Part shown: positions 63,843-64,000 of the stretch, piece by piece
Position numbering within the stretch: position 1 is the stretch's first letter
How the letters are laid out: each line of letters starts with the position of its first letter
Assembly (NCBI RefSeq): GCF_014698935.1
Contig: NZ_JACVMN010000001.1
Coordinates: 62,001 to 126,000 of the forward strand
DNA length: 64,000 nucleotides
Reading direction: 5' to 3'
Source: Flagellimonas sp. S3867
GTDB lineage: Bacteria > Bacteroidota > Bacteroidia > Flavobacteriales > Flavobacteriaceae
Translations under genes and position numbers: made by a program
Notes under the pieces: model-generated
What the model was told of the DNA's origin: nothing
Database searches by the model: none
The model's input: the letters and a program-made list of their open reading frames with translations, nothing else

Positions 63843-64000
63843 TCACATGTTTAATAGGTATGCAAAAACCAATGGGGCCACTATTGTGGCATCACTTTCA
63901 ATTATGAATTTTGGGGTATTTATGTCCAGTTTTCCCCATGTAATCTTTTCGTTTGGTACAGCTCCCGAATAGGAACCATAACTTGTGGTGGAATCACTTA
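63843..64000 (-). CDS. Deoxyhypusine synthase-like protein, 3' end only
   Basis: The last 51 residues of a gene that starts outside the window. It reads ...STTSYGSYSGAVPNE, ITWGKLD, and ends IIESDATIVAPLVFAYLLNM. The SDATIVAPLVFAY ending resembles the C-terminal strand-helix of deoxyhypusine synthase and homospermidine synthase-like enzymes (D-x-T-(V/I)-A-x-P-L). In flavobacteria this family sits near arginine decarboxylase and agmatinase, and so may have a polyamine role. The short fragment keeps confidence moderate. Confidence 0.65.
   Translation of the reverse strand, partial: SDSTTSYGSYSGAVPNEKITWGKLDINTPKFIIESDATIVAPLVFAYLLNM

Noticed and set aside
1..64000. CRISPR arrays, insertion sequences, prophage genes, defence systems
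   Set aside because: No direct-repeat arrays with spacers, transposase or integrase ORFs, or recognisable restriction or toxin-antitoxin genes are seen in the window.

Overview
The window looks like a chromosomal segment of a marine Flavobacteriaceae bacterium (Bacteroidota), probably close to Muricauda/Allomuricauda. Reasons: about 40% GC; promoters of the Bacteroidota type (TAnnTTTG, sometimes with TTTG 19 to 20 bases upstream) instead of -35/-10 boxes; almost no Shine-Dalgarno sequences; and family-typical genes such as DUF3822 next to rsmD, fused aspartokinase/homoserine dehydrogenase in thrABC, and a KdnB-like oxidase next to kdsB. Nearly all of it is core genome. No insertion sequence, prophage, CRISPR array or rRNA is visible.

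Layout. 1-6.2 kb: alpha-glucan genes (partial glgB, GH31 glucosidase), an M48 lipoprotein protease and an MFS transporter. 6.3-9.2 kb (minus): an ECF sigma factor operon with a membrane protein and two repeat-rich surface proteins. 9.4-12.7 kb: lon and cmk. 12.7-14.6 kb: a small AT-rich two-gene insertion bounded by a short inverted repeat. 14.7-20.1 kb: kbp-like BON/LysM gene, rpsA, pyrR-pyrB, a small STAS-like gene and rnz. 20.15-20.55 kb: repeats. 20.6-24.7 kb: pdxH, sixA-like, ppk1 and ppx. 24.7-30.3 kb: miaE, dnaX, RNase P RNA with two candidate small membrane proteins, then rsmD, DUF3822 and a membrane protein. 30.4-35.6 kb (plus): a helicase, DUF4126, kdsB, a HAD hydrolase, kdnB and an acyltransferase, which points to 8-amino-Kdo lipopolysaccharide chemistry. 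35.6-40.7 kb (minus): yebC, pterin dehydratase, DUF1684, an SDR protein, glutaminase and gcvT. 40.8-45.6 kb (minus): thrA-thrB-thrC, preceded by a strong promoter and a previously unlisted 18-residue Thr/Ile-rich leader peptide. 45.7-50.4 kb: nnr and clpC. 50.6-61.0 kb: gyrA, a TPR protein, an NlpC/P60 peptidase, a thiolase, a PgpH-type c-di-AMP phosphodiesterase and a TonB-plug protein. 61.1-61.5 kb: tRNA-Ser, tRNA-Pro and tRNA-Arg. 61.5-62.3 kb: hairpin-rich non-coding DNA that may be a mobile-element remnant. 62.3-64 kb (minus): VOC and NUDIX genes, two small hypotheticals and the 3' end of a deoxyhypusine-synthase-like gene.

The most interesting signals are the thr-operon leader peptide with competing hairpins (45.47-45.67 kb), the hairpin-rich region after the tRNA cluster, the bounded two-gene insertion at 12.7-14.6 kb, the kdsB-HAD-kdnB cluster, and the small membrane ORFs with their own promoter after rnpB. 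No wholly new multi-gene system could be shown from sequence alone.
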